NCBI RefSeq assembly: GCF_910596095.1
Contig: NC_056538.1
Span: 11,774,001-11,838,000 of the forward strand
Origin: Thunnus maccoyii
Taxonomy: Eukaryota; Chordata; Actinopteri; Scombriformes; Scombridae
DNA length: 64,000 nucleotides
Reading direction: 5' to 3'
The stretch's first letter is position 1; each line of letters opens with the position of its first letter. The notes under the pieces are model-generated. The model searched no databases. It was not told where the DNA came from and worked only from the letters and a program-made list of their open reading frames with translations. A program made the translations under genes and the position numbers. Positions 1 to 35,700 of this stretch are shown in pieces.

Positions 1-830
1 GTTGAAATCAGACTTCACCATCAAGAATCCATCACTAGAATCAGCCTCCTGCTGGCCTGATTTAAAATATGTGCTCCTGTCAAACCACATGATTGAAAAC
101 ACAATTTAAACACATAAATCATTCACACAAGCAGAGGACACACAGTCTGTGTTTGATCCAGTGAAACAGCTGAACATCTTACCTGCTGTATCCAATGTGC
201 TGGCAGCTTGCTTTCCCCTTCTGGTCCGTCCAGCTGTGAGAACAAACATTCCTCCAGGTTTTAGTCTGAGACGTGTAAATCTGGAGCAGGAAACTGGAAC
301 CATGAAGCCTCACTGACAAAGCAAACGCAGACGATCACTTGACATTTTGCTACATGTGGAAAGTAGGTGAAGTCGGTGGGCAACTGGTGCAAAGACATGT
401 CAAGTAACACAAATAACTGACAACACATCTTTTTTCACAAACTCCAACCATTTTTTATAACAAACATGAAACTAACACTTCACATTTACATTATGTGGAA
501 CTACAAGGTAGCCATGAACAGCTGTGTGTGTAATGATTGAACAGAACAATGTTTATGTAATATCCTTCAATTTTAGATTTCTGAGAGTAAAGTCATATTA
601 TATCAATGTGTTACATTTAGCTGTAAAAGACTGTGCTTCATGAAAGTGGATGATGAGACTTCAGGATTTTCAGATGTGTTTTGTCATGTACTTTGGCCCT
701 GAATGAGGCTGTTTACCACAGTTAGCTTCATCCTGGCCTGCTGGACAATCCGTCACCCCGTCACACCACTGGGACTCCCACACACAGCCCCCATCGCCAC
801 ACTGCAGCCCGTGTATACAGGACGAGGAAA
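1..830 (-). CDS. Second copy of LDLRa and SRCR exons of the TMPRSS2-like gene
   Basis: Copies of the upstream exons lie at 717-830 (LDLRa), 183-312 (first SRCR exon) and 1-76 (second SRCR exon, cut by the window edge). They are identical to 2257-2370, 1723-1852 and 1541-1616. Splice sites are preserved, so a transcript reading through both copies would carry LDLRa-SRCR twice, separated by the chimeric exon with a second membrane helix. Confidence 0.8.
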
Positions 831-3443
831 CTGAGAGATAAGAGAGGACCTGGGTGTAAATATATATATATAGTTAAGTCTATATGTTTGTGTTCGAGGT
901 TCAGTAGGAATAAATCCTGCGCTCACAGTAATAACCGAGGAGGATTCCAGCCAGCAGCAAGAGGAGCAGCAGGCAGATCACAGCGGCCACAGTGAACTTC
1001 ACACACCTCTGTTTTACACCTGAGAGGACAACACACACACACACACTGTGACTGTAGGCCAGCTGGCCCCTGGAGGCCCTGCTGGAGTTCACCCCACTTC
1101 CACAATCTGTGAAGAAGATTGCTGTTAGAGATTTCACAGCTAGTGAGTTTTCACAAGCAGATGTCAAAGTGTTGCCGTGTTGAAATGGCATCTGTACACT
1201 AATGTGACCTTTTTGTTCTTGACAGACAACAAAATGATACATTGTGAATAACACAATGTGTCCATTTATACTAATATCTGATTTGTTTGGGGGGGGGGGG
1301 AACAGCTAAAATACATAAAATAAAACATAAACGTATTATTTTCAGATTACATAATGACATACCAGTACATCGCAATGTCACCACTCTGTTGTTGGGGCAG
1401 GTTTTACTGCAGACAGCGAAAAGAAGACATTTGAGATGGGATTAGGTTCATATTCATTTAATATTAGAGTCATTTCTGCTGGCTCAGTATTACCAGTTCA
1501 CTAACCTGAGGATCACTTGTTGCAATATGGGAGCCTCAGGGTTGAAATCAGACTTCACCATCAAGAATCCATCACTAGAATCAGCCTCCTGCTGGCCTGA
1601 TTTAAAATATGTGCTCCTGTCAAACCACATGATTGAAAACACAATTTAAACACATAAATCATTCACACAAGCAGAGGACACACAGTCTGTGTTTGATCCA
1701 GTGAAACAGCTGAACATCTTACCTGCTGTATCCAATGTGCTGGCAGCTTGCTTTCCCCTTCTGGTCCGTCCAGCTGTGAGAACAAACATTCCTCCAGGTT
1801 TTAGTCTGAGACGTGTAAATCTGGAGCAGGAAACTGGAACCATGAAGCCTCACTGACAAAGCAAACGCAGACGATCACTTGACATTTTGCTACATGTGGA
1901 AAGTAGGTGAAGTCGGTGGGCAACTGGTGCAAAGACATGTCAAGTAACACAAATAACTGACAACACATCTTTTTTCACAAACTCCAACCATTTTTTATAA
2001 CAAACATGAAACTAACACTTCACATTTACATTATGTGGAACTACAAGGTAGCCATGAACAGCTGTGTGTGTAATGATTGAACAGAACAATGTTTATGTAA
2101 TATCCTTCAATTTTAGATTTCTGAGAGTAAAGTCATATTATATCAATGTGTTACATTTAGCTGTAAAAGACTGTGCTTCATGAAAGTGGATGATGAGACT
2201 TCAGGATTTTCAGATGTGTTTTGTCATGTACTTTGGCCCTGAATGAGGCTGTTTACCACAGTTAGCTTCATCCTGGCCTGCTGGACAATCCGTCACCCCG
2301 TCACACCACTGGGACTCCCACACACAGCCCCCATCGCCACACTGCAGCCCGTGTATACAGGACGAGGAAACTGAGAGATAAGAGAGGACCTGGGTGTAAA
2401 TATATATATATAGTTAAGTCTATATGTTTGTGTTCGAGGTTCAGTAGGAATAAATCCTGCGCTCACAGTAATAACCGAGGAGGATTCCAGCCAGCAGCAA
2501 GAGGAGCAGCAGGCAGATCACAGCGGCCACAGTGAACTTCACACACCTCTGTTTTACACCTGAGAGGACAACACACACACACACACTGTGACTGTAGACC
2601 TGATTAGACTCAGCTTACACACTTTTAAAATGTGTTTAAATTGCACCGTTTAAATCTTATTCTAATTATATAAAAACATCTGTATTTTTGGCTTTTATTG
2701 TATACTGCAGTATTACACTAACAATTACATTAAAATACATACAATACTATGGATATATAATCATACAGTATATAGAACAATGGCCGTCCTTAATATGGAA
2801 AGTTTATCCACATTTTTACTGTATATTTGATTATATTTGGATTATCTGTTGTTAATTTATCTAAAAAGTTCTATACCTACCGACATTTAGTTATGAGTTT
2901 GTTGTTTTTTTTAACCCAAACAAAATGGTCAATTTTCATCTGGTACATCTATATAAACATAAAAATATACTGTATAATCTTACTATAACTGTAATTAATT
3001 AAACCTCTTGGTTTGTTAGTATTTTGCTATGATAATAAAAAGGAGACTGGGGTACCTTTGTGTTTGGGTATGGAGTGTGTGATCTCAGGTGGAGGCTTCG
3101 GGGCCTGATGGTGAACATACTGAGGCTTGACATCTGGTCTGCTGAGTGGAGGAAGTTTCCTCCTCTCACCGTCCTCATGAATGAAAGAAACACCTGAATC
3201 CAGATACTGAAGGTAAAGTGTATAAAGTCAGAATAAAACTTAATGATTGATGATTGAAATGAGATTGTCCTGCATTTCAAATACAAAATATTACACATTT
3301 TATTCACTTACATTTCTAAACTCTATTATTGGTACAATATTGATAGGAATTACTCTAATTATATGTATATTATTACTTTAAGAAGTTCTCTAAGAAAACA
3401 CAAAGATCATTTTAAAAGCAAAACTTACCGGATTGGTGGTCAT
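1..3443 (-). CDS. TMPRSS2-like type II transmembrane serine protease, 5-prime part (cut by window edge, internal duplication)
   Basis: This encodes the N-terminal, non-catalytic part of a membrane-anchored trypsin-type protease; the catalytic exons lie beyond base 1. Exons read on the minus strand: 3429-3443 (start, MTTNP), 3056-3206, 2467-2559 (membrane segment), 2257-2370 (LDL-receptor class A module), 1723-1852, 1506-1616 and 1363-1406 (SRCR module), then 1106 downward (zymogen linker, CGSGVNSSRASR). The order cytoplasmic tail of about 60 residues, leucine-rich membrane helix, LDLRa (WCDGVTDCPAGQDEANC), SRCR and linker is that of TMPRSS2, and the SRCR start (VRLHGSSFLLQIYTSQ) resembles TMPRSS2 more than TMPRSS3, 4 or 13. 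Splice phases agree across all joins. The gene is odd because the block holding the membrane, LDLRa and SRCR exons occurs twice. Family call is firm; the exact paralogue is likely but unproven. Confidence 0.8.
927..1106 (-). CDS. Chimeric exon at the duplication junction: zymogen linker fused in frame to membrane segment
   Basis: The acceptor before 1106 opens the linker exon (DCGSGVNSSRASR). Instead of continuing into the expected IVGG activation site, the frame runs GQLAYSHSVCVCVVLS straight into GVKQRCVKF and the leucine-rich membrane helix of the second copy, ending at the normal donor at 926. The fused segment is 180 nt, enters and leaves in phase 1 and has no stop. It is therefore splice-compatible with its neighbours on both sides. 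Whether it is transcribed, or is an artefact of assembly, cannot be told from sequence. Confidence 0.65.
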
Positions 3444-4858
3444 TATTAATGGATGCAGTGGGAAAAAATGCCTTTTAATGTTTTTACCGCTCTACTCTCT
3501 CAAAAGATAAAATTCAGCCCCTCTGGCGTCTCCTCTCACATCTGCCTTGTTCTGCTTTCACTGAATCCTCACATCACAGTGACCAGGTGGAGTTTGTGTG
3601 ATCGTGTGGTCCCTCCTCTTCATCGGTTTGAAGTTTCACTCCTGAGCTCACAACAAGCACAATAGAGACTGACAAGTGTTATCTGCTGAACTGTCAGTGT
3701 GGTGATTGAGTACTGCTACACTGAGTACACAATGGAAAGGTACTACACACTAACGCTGTATAGACAGGCAAACACATAAAGCTTCAAAACTTGAGTCAAT
3801 GAGCAACAGAAAATGCACACAACACATACTAAACACTACTAATTCAGCCAAAGTACAACTCTGAGGAAAACCACAAAACAATTTTCAACAAATTGACTTC
3901 ATTCTTTACTGGTGTTTATTTTATTTATTTATTTAATGACACAGGAATCATGTTCAAGAGCAGCATGTTTTCTTTTTACAGAACAAGGAAGCAATACAAA
4001 GAAGTATAAAGCTGAACAGGTAAAAACTTTGTATATAATATAAAAAGCATAGAAGTTTTAATAAGCAGCTGCTGATAAGGAGTTAGTCAATGACATTTCA
4101 AGTACAGTTTATTTATTTCAAATGTGTGTTGCTCATTCATAAGGATTGTATTGTATTGTGTATCTATGTAAAAGTCTTCTTGGGTATTCATTAATGATAA
4201 CTGATCATGAGATGATAATTGGTATGAAAATGTTCACAACTGTTACAGCAAACATGTCGTTGCCTAAACCGAACTCATCACAGCCACACACAGTTCATTG
4301 CTCTCTTTAAATACACTTCAGGATTTTGCAATTTTCAGCTTACTGCTACAAAACAACAGTTGACTGCATGTAATTTCTAAAATGGACTTCATATTCTGTT
4401 TGAGTGCAAAGGGTGTCAGAAAATGATCAAAATGACAATATGGTGTTTATCTGATGTTTTTTTGCTATTAACATACAAGTTTATAAAAACTGTGGCCTTA
4501 ATCTATTAAAAGCTACATAACTTTCATTTATTCACAGAATTAAAAGAGGAATAAATAACTAATTCGGGAACATGTTTTAAGTTTGACCCACTGAAGCTCA
4601 TTTGCATAGTGTCTCTCCACTTTTTTCTCTCTATGTGGTGATACAGTATCATGCCTTCAATGATTCAGAAAAGCAGCATTATTTTTGGGGCGGTGACATC
4701 TGTGGCAATTTTGAAAATGACTTGACTGGTACAAGCAAAGACTGACAAGCTGTCTCTATCTATAATATAAAGGAGGAAATGAAAACATCACTTATACACT
4801 TGTTGCTTGAAGGAGGAACTTCACCAGACCAAGTGTACTCTTCCTCAGTTTTCCTCCT
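3444..4858. other. Intergenic: upstream of the protease gene and 3-prime UTR of ATM
   Basis: No coding exon was recognised. ATM is transcribed leftward into this stretch, so its 3-prime UTR must lie here. On the minus strand the AT-rich block near 3914-3936 contains several overlapping AATAAA signals and TAAAT repeats, the best candidate ATM cleavage region; another candidate is near 4108-4118. The right-hand side of the block close to 3444 must hold the 5-prime UTR and promoter of the protease gene, but I see no clear TATA box. Confidence 0.5.
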
Positions 4859-29426
<24,568 letters not shown>

Positions 29427-30393
29427 GGTGCCACACAGTGGATACAGACCCAGCTTTCATCCAAGTAGAGCAGATTATTCTACCTGCCAGGACAGGATGT
29501 TGACAAAAGAGGTTGTTGTGTATTGTTCCAAATATTGCCTACACTGCAGCTAGTCAGTATCACCTCTTTCCTCCAAAGCACTAACGTTACTGTCAAACTA
29601 TTATTATTGCTATTACATAAAATGACAGCTTAATTAGCTACCAGTCAAATAACTACTGCACACCACTTTATATTTAGCTTAGCCTTAACGACGAGCTACT
29701 TTAGCAACATAACATTGCTTGAACTTGATGCACGGACTTCCATTCATTAATACAAACGACCACTGCTTGTTCACCGACCTCTGATGACTGTGTTGACTGT
29801 AGTTAGAGGTGACACACATGCAGGTGTTACAGTGCTGAGAGAGCCTGCTGTACTCCTCATGACAACTTTGCAATTTTGACGTGTTGTGAACAGAGACACA
29901 CGCACGCACTCCCACTCACGCAGACCACGCAGGAAATTCCCGCCCCGGCAGCGTCGCCATAAGGCACATCACTTCCGGGTCGTCGCTGGAGCCGAGTGTG
30001 TCCGTTAACTTTAGTGACAACACGAAAATAAATTTAATCTTTTATTTGATGCGATGTTATGAAAGTTTGAGATTCCCTGTAGATCCGTATTCGATAAATT
30101 ATACCTGTTATATTCGTATATAGTAGCTTTTAAGCTATATTGTAGTTAGACATTTCGGACAGGACTACAACTACCAGAACTCCAAACGGCACAGTTGTTT
30201 GTAACTTCCGTGTTATACGTGCTTGAGTTCCCCGCCTTTTGAGTATGCAGCAGTGTCCTCGGGACGTCGCCTTAACAACAATATCACTGACGTTTGTTAA
30301 TTTGACGCTGTATAACGGTTTTCTGAGAGACTTTATCTGAACATGTAGCTAACTACTCACTAATATACCCTTCAAATTAACCGACAGGCCGTC
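29427..30393. promoter_or_regulatory. ATM-NPAT bidirectional promoter region
   Basis: The two start codons are 967 bp apart on opposite strands, so this stretch holds both promoters and both 5-prime UTRs. Seen directly: an E2F-type TTCCCGCC at 29937-29944, an ETS/GABP-type ACTTCCGGG at 29971-29979, a second ACTTCCG at 30204-30210, a GC-rich CCCGCC near 30231, and no TATA box. A likely ATM noncoding first exon ends near 29920 at a strong GTGAGT donor on the minus strand, with an acceptor just right of 29483 for the exon carrying the start codon. In mammals the same gene pair shares a bidirectional promoter; site function here is inferred. Confidence 0.75.
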
Positions 30394-32692
30394 ATGTTGC
30401 TGCCGTCCGACGTCGCTCGGCTTGTTTTGGGTAAGTCAGGTCGGTCGTGGCAAAGCTGTGAGTTAGCTGTAGCATTAGCCAACAATAAACTGTAAACACG
30501 GCGGCTTAAAGCTTACAGTCCTTAACTGTTAGATAGACATCAGTCTGCGATAAACCTTTTCCAGCTAACAGTATAGATTCACAATTTTTCAAGTCTGTCT
30601 TAATACAACAGTCAGGAGCCCAAATGAAAACTGAAAGAGATTTTCTTTTTTTGCTGTAATCATTCCTGCTGTTCATACTGACCATAAGAGGATCCCTTCT
30701 TAATGCACTTATAATGCAAGTGATGGGGGACAAAATCCACAGCTTGCTTATGTGCAAAGATGTATACAAGTTTACCTGAGGCTAATATGAAGCTTGAGCC
30801 CAAATGAGTCAAATCAAGTAGATAATCGTTCAATTTTACAGTCTTTTTAGCGCCAAAGTTCCTCTTTTTGTCACTATTTTTCCACCACAGCTCAGCAGGG
30901 AAACACAAAGTGGGATTTTGATGATACAAAGGCTGTAAACGTGGCAGAACTTGATATGACTTACTCAGACTGCTGAAGCCTCATATAAGCTTCAGATCAA
31001 CTTTTAAATGCATTTTTGCACAAAATGACTGCGTGGACACACTGTTGATTTTGTCCCCCATCATTTATATTGAAAGCACATTTGAAGGGGATCTTTTAAC
31101 AGCCAGTATGAGCAGGAGGAATGATTACATCAAAGAAAACCTCATTCAGTGGATACTTGATTGTTGCTTTAAGACAACAGACTATCATTTAATGTCCTTC
31201 ACCAGGGTATCTCCAAGAAGAGGGACTGTCTGACACAAGCCAAGCATTCATTCATGAGAGCCCAAACCTGAAAGAGTATGCTGAGCACACCACAGGAGAT
31301 GGGACGATTCCTGCTTGTGTTTTTGTAAGTTCCTGTGAGAAGCCCTATTAAACACTGTTCAGTGAATGTTATGTGCTTAAAGGTACACATTGCATGTATG
31401 ATTTATTGTTTTTTTCTCCCCACACTGTTGCAGTCTGTCTTTGGGAAGGGCCTAACAACTATCTTAAATGAGTATGTGGCTGCCAAAACAAAAGGTGAGA
31501 TAACCTGACATCGTCCTCATCACTAAATTTACCATTTATAATATACACATGTTCATGTGTCATGTTTGCGTTGTTGATATTTTCTCATTATTTTCAACAG
31601 AGTCTTGTCATGAAGTACCCGCCATGATGACCTCGCTGTGGAAAAAGCTGGATTTTACACTCAACCAAATCAAGTAATTAGCTTCATATTTAATTAAAAT
31701 TACTCAAACTGGTTTAAATTAAACCTGACAGTGACTGCTTTTTTATGCAAAGCTAGCTTTCAGTCAACTCTTCATCACAGATCACTGTTACATTACTTTT
31801 TATGTTTTGTATCTCTCATCAGGTCATTGCAGAATTCGCCAGCTATATCAGCATGTCAAAGTAGTAAGTCTGTTACAAGTTTATTCAGTTAGAAAAGGGG
31901 TTTTCAAGTATAAATATTTTATTGCTTCCATGCACTCAAATCCTTTGTCTTTTAACTGCCAAATGCTGAAAGATTTGCCCCCACCCATGAATATTTTGTA
32001 CTTTTGAATAATATTTTTTTTCTTACAACTGTTTGTATGGCAATGCAGCTGAAAGTATCAAGTACTTGTAGAGTCTGTTAGGATGATGTATTGATGTTCA
32101 GCTGTACATATTGGAAAAAAATCAGACTAGCTGAAAAATGGCTTCCCTCTTCAGAAGCTTATAGTGATTATGGGGCTGTTGAATAAAGCATTGAATATTG
32201 TGGCATTTAGCATCAGCATATAAACTCCAACCAACACAAGTAAATTCTCAATATGTGGTTAATACATTTAGCTTCATCCATTCTTGACACAGTAGTCAAA
32301 AAATGATTGTAGATATAACCAGAAATATAAGTTTGAAATATCACTTGGATTGTCTGATTTCTGTGTTTGCTGAGGGTTTATATATTTAGGCTGTCTTTAA
32401 TTTACCAACTTATGTCCTTTACAGCTCGTTCACGCATTGGAGTGGCAAACATGGCTAGACAACGGATCTTGACCCTGCCTTCATCTGGCAGTGTCGTCTG
32501 CTCCACAGTCTCTGAAACAGGCTCCATCATCAGCCCTGTGCACACCTCACACAGCATGCTTGGCCACTCTACTCCTGTGAGCTTCACTGGTCCGCACACC
32601 AGAGTACTTCTTGGCAGTGGCACACACCCGCAGATCCATGATGGCAGCCGAATACTAAATTCGCCCAGTCAGTATCATAAAACATACTGTAG

Positions 32693-32723
<31 letters not shown>

Positions 32724-35700
32724 TTTATAATGTAGTTGAGGTGGCAGTTTTGTAGGTTGTGGTGATTGTCCTTAGTTTTTAGTTGCTCTTCTATAAAGGG
32801 TTAAATTATTTCTCTAAATAAATATTCACTTTTGTTTGATGTTCTTAGCAGTAGTCATTTCCCTACTGTGATGATGTAACATTGCTGATTTAACACAGTA
32901 GAAATATTGATATTTTCTTTGACTAAAGGTCTGTTTTATGAACACAGATTAACAATCCAAGCAGCTAATCATTTATAGGTTGATGACTTGAGAGATTTTC
33001 CTTGTATCAGTTTATTGTATTTTTGCATCACAAGAGGTCATGAACCAAAACAAAAGCTTTTGTATAATGTGTGAAATAATGTGTCCTTTACAGGGGATTC
33101 ACCCATGCAGATAATAGTTTCAGAACATCGGATAAATCCAGGCCCGATGTCTCCTGGACGACGGAAATGGTAAGGATGACTGTTGTTACAGTTACAGTCA
33201 TTGATACCTGCACATTATTCAGACAGCACTGAAGAATGTCCTAGTAACCCACAACATTGGAAAAATAACTTTTTTGGGTCACTAGCTAAGAAGTGCAAAG
33301 CTATGGGTAGTGTTGTATGTTGGAATATCATAAAACACAAAAATAATACACAAAAAAATGGTAAATTCACATGATTAGAGATGTTGTTGCTATTCAGCTT
33401 TCGACCATGATGCACATTTTGAAACACAGGTGTAACCAAAAACAATTACAATTTCTGGATGTCATTTAAGTGTAGTCCTTTTTCAGGACAGACATTTTGA
33501 TGTGTAATTGCAGGAAAAGCACATAAATAATATTAATGATGACTGTTTAATTCAGGTGTGCCAATGCCATGACAGTTAGTCAGCATGCATAATAAGAGAT
33601 TTGTGGAAATGGCACACCTAAATGAAAAGGAGTCATAATTGTTGTATTTAGTTGCACCTGTGATTTTACTGCAATCACTGTTTAACCTGGCCTGGTTTAA
33701 AAAATCCAGATAAAAGCAGACATTTTGACTTGTTACAAGCACAGGTGTTACTAATAATCTTAAAGTAAAGATGGCTCAGTTTTATTTACGTGTCCCAGTA
33801 AGTTGTGACAGTGTGACTGCATGCACAAAAAGCAGCAACAGAATTCAGCCATTAAGTTTATTCTTTTCATACTGTGACATGTCAAAATATCTTCTGTGAA
33901 AAAGACTTATGTTATTATCACCTTACAGTTTGTAAATTAATAAAAAATAAACTTGTGAATCTTAATGTTTTGTTTTGTTTCACGTTATGAGAGGTGTTTT
34001 TATTGCTGTGTCCAACTTAATAATCTTTTCTGCTGCCTTTGGGGACACTACCAGGAAGAGGACTGGTGCTCCGAGTGGGTCCAGTGGACCTGGCAGATCC
34101 TCCGTGACTGTCAGTAACCTCGGCGCAGAACCGCAGCCTGAAGAGGTCATTGATGAGAACTTCCCTGTAAATAAATCTCAAATTAAGTGATTAAGTAATC
34201 ATTAATGTCTCTTTGTTTGGTTCTCCTTAACATTGGTAACTTTTGTAACATTTGTTGGGCATCTTAAGTAGATGTTTTAGTTTGAGTTCAGAATGTTATA
34301 ATGCTACACACAAAGAGCAATAAAGCTGTTAGACAGGACTTTAAAAGTATTTAAACTTGTTTTCAGCTCTGATTTTGGAGGGGTAAAAGAAATTAGTATT
34401 CATCTTTTTTAGATTCATGAGTTGTATATTTTTTTCACATTAAATGTGTGTCTTCACAGCAACTTGTTATACAAAATGCACGTGACAAGATTTTGGGAGA
34501 CAGATCATTACAAGAGAAGCTTGCTGAAAACATAAACAAAATCCTTGCCAAGTAAGTGTTGCATTGAAACTCCCTCATTGCTTTTATGTTAGGTTTGTTG
34601 AGATTGGTGACTTCTGATTTTGTCAGTGGTATTAAAAGTTGCAGCATTATAACATAGCTGGACTTCTTCCCTGTTTCATCTTTAATCTCAGTGAGCCAAC
34701 CCCCCAAACATCAAAGGCCCCGTCAAGCACAGTGGAAGCAGACCAGTCTATAGATGAAATCCTAGGATTACAGGTGCTGATATACTTAACTACTGAATAT
34801 CTATAAATTTATAGTCTTTCTTTAAAAATATTTGTCATTAACATTTGTCATAAGCACTTTTTCACACTTAACCTATTTTCCTGTGTGTTATATGTTTTCC
34901 TGACCCATGTCCTCTTACACAGGGGGAAATACATATGAGTGACGATGCCATCCATGACATTTTGGAGCAAACAGAGTCTGACCCAGCTTTCCAGGCCCTC
35001 TTTGACCTCTTCGATTACAGTAACTATTACTTACAGTGTTTTTAAAAAGCAGTCACTGTTGTGCAGAATTCTTCTTAATCTATCACAGTTCTTTTCGGTC
35101 TACCATGTGTGATGGCATAGTTGAACAGTTTTTTTATGTGTGTTTGCAGATAAAACCAAATTCACTGATGGAGAACCAGGAGATGGAGATATTAGCAGTA
35201 GCCCAGAGGAGAGTGATACTGCTGGACCGTCATCTACAGTCATACCCCTTCAGAGTGATCCAGGTATTTATTCAATTTAAAGTGGGCTCTCCTTTAAATA
35301 CATTGACAATAGTTTGGGTACACTTAGAGTTAGATTTAGATTGTTCATTGTGTGGATTTGTGACAAAGTCAAAATTGTTACACCCTCACTGAAGACAGAG
35401 CTTTCTGAAATACACAAGTAGAGACAGAGAAATCATCGAATCTTTAATGTTATTTTGCAGGTACTACACACAGAGATGCTAATGCTTCAGATACGACACC
35501 CATCACAGCGAAGACGAGAGGTGTACAAGAGCGCAAGACCAGAAAATCAACCGCGCCCATCTTGTTAAAGAAAACAGTTCTTGGCCCCAGCGGTAGAGCA
35601 TCCAGAATCGAGAAAAGTTCGGCCAAATTATTAGTGAGTCATGCAGAGCACCGAGGTGTCTTATCTGGTGCAGCGGGCTTGAACAGAAAAGAAAAAGGCT

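Larger units (their letters stand above)
1..2597. repeat. 1,540-bp-period direct tandem duplication
   Basis: Bases 1-1057 recur at 1541-2597 with no difference that I could see, including the short TATA tract and the (AC)n tract near the right end. Similarity stops after 1057/2597: the right copy continues into intron 2 of the protease gene, the left copy into its zymogen-linker exon. The left end of the left copy is outside the window. The unit contains the membrane, LDLRa and SRCR exons. Perfect identity across introns means either a very recent duplication or an assembly duplication of one locus. Confidence 0.93.

Noticed and set aside
901-1254. 117-residue open frame on the minus strand
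   Set aside because: It is not a separate gene: it is the protease linker exon read through the duplication junction into the membrane exon, with intron sequence at its start.
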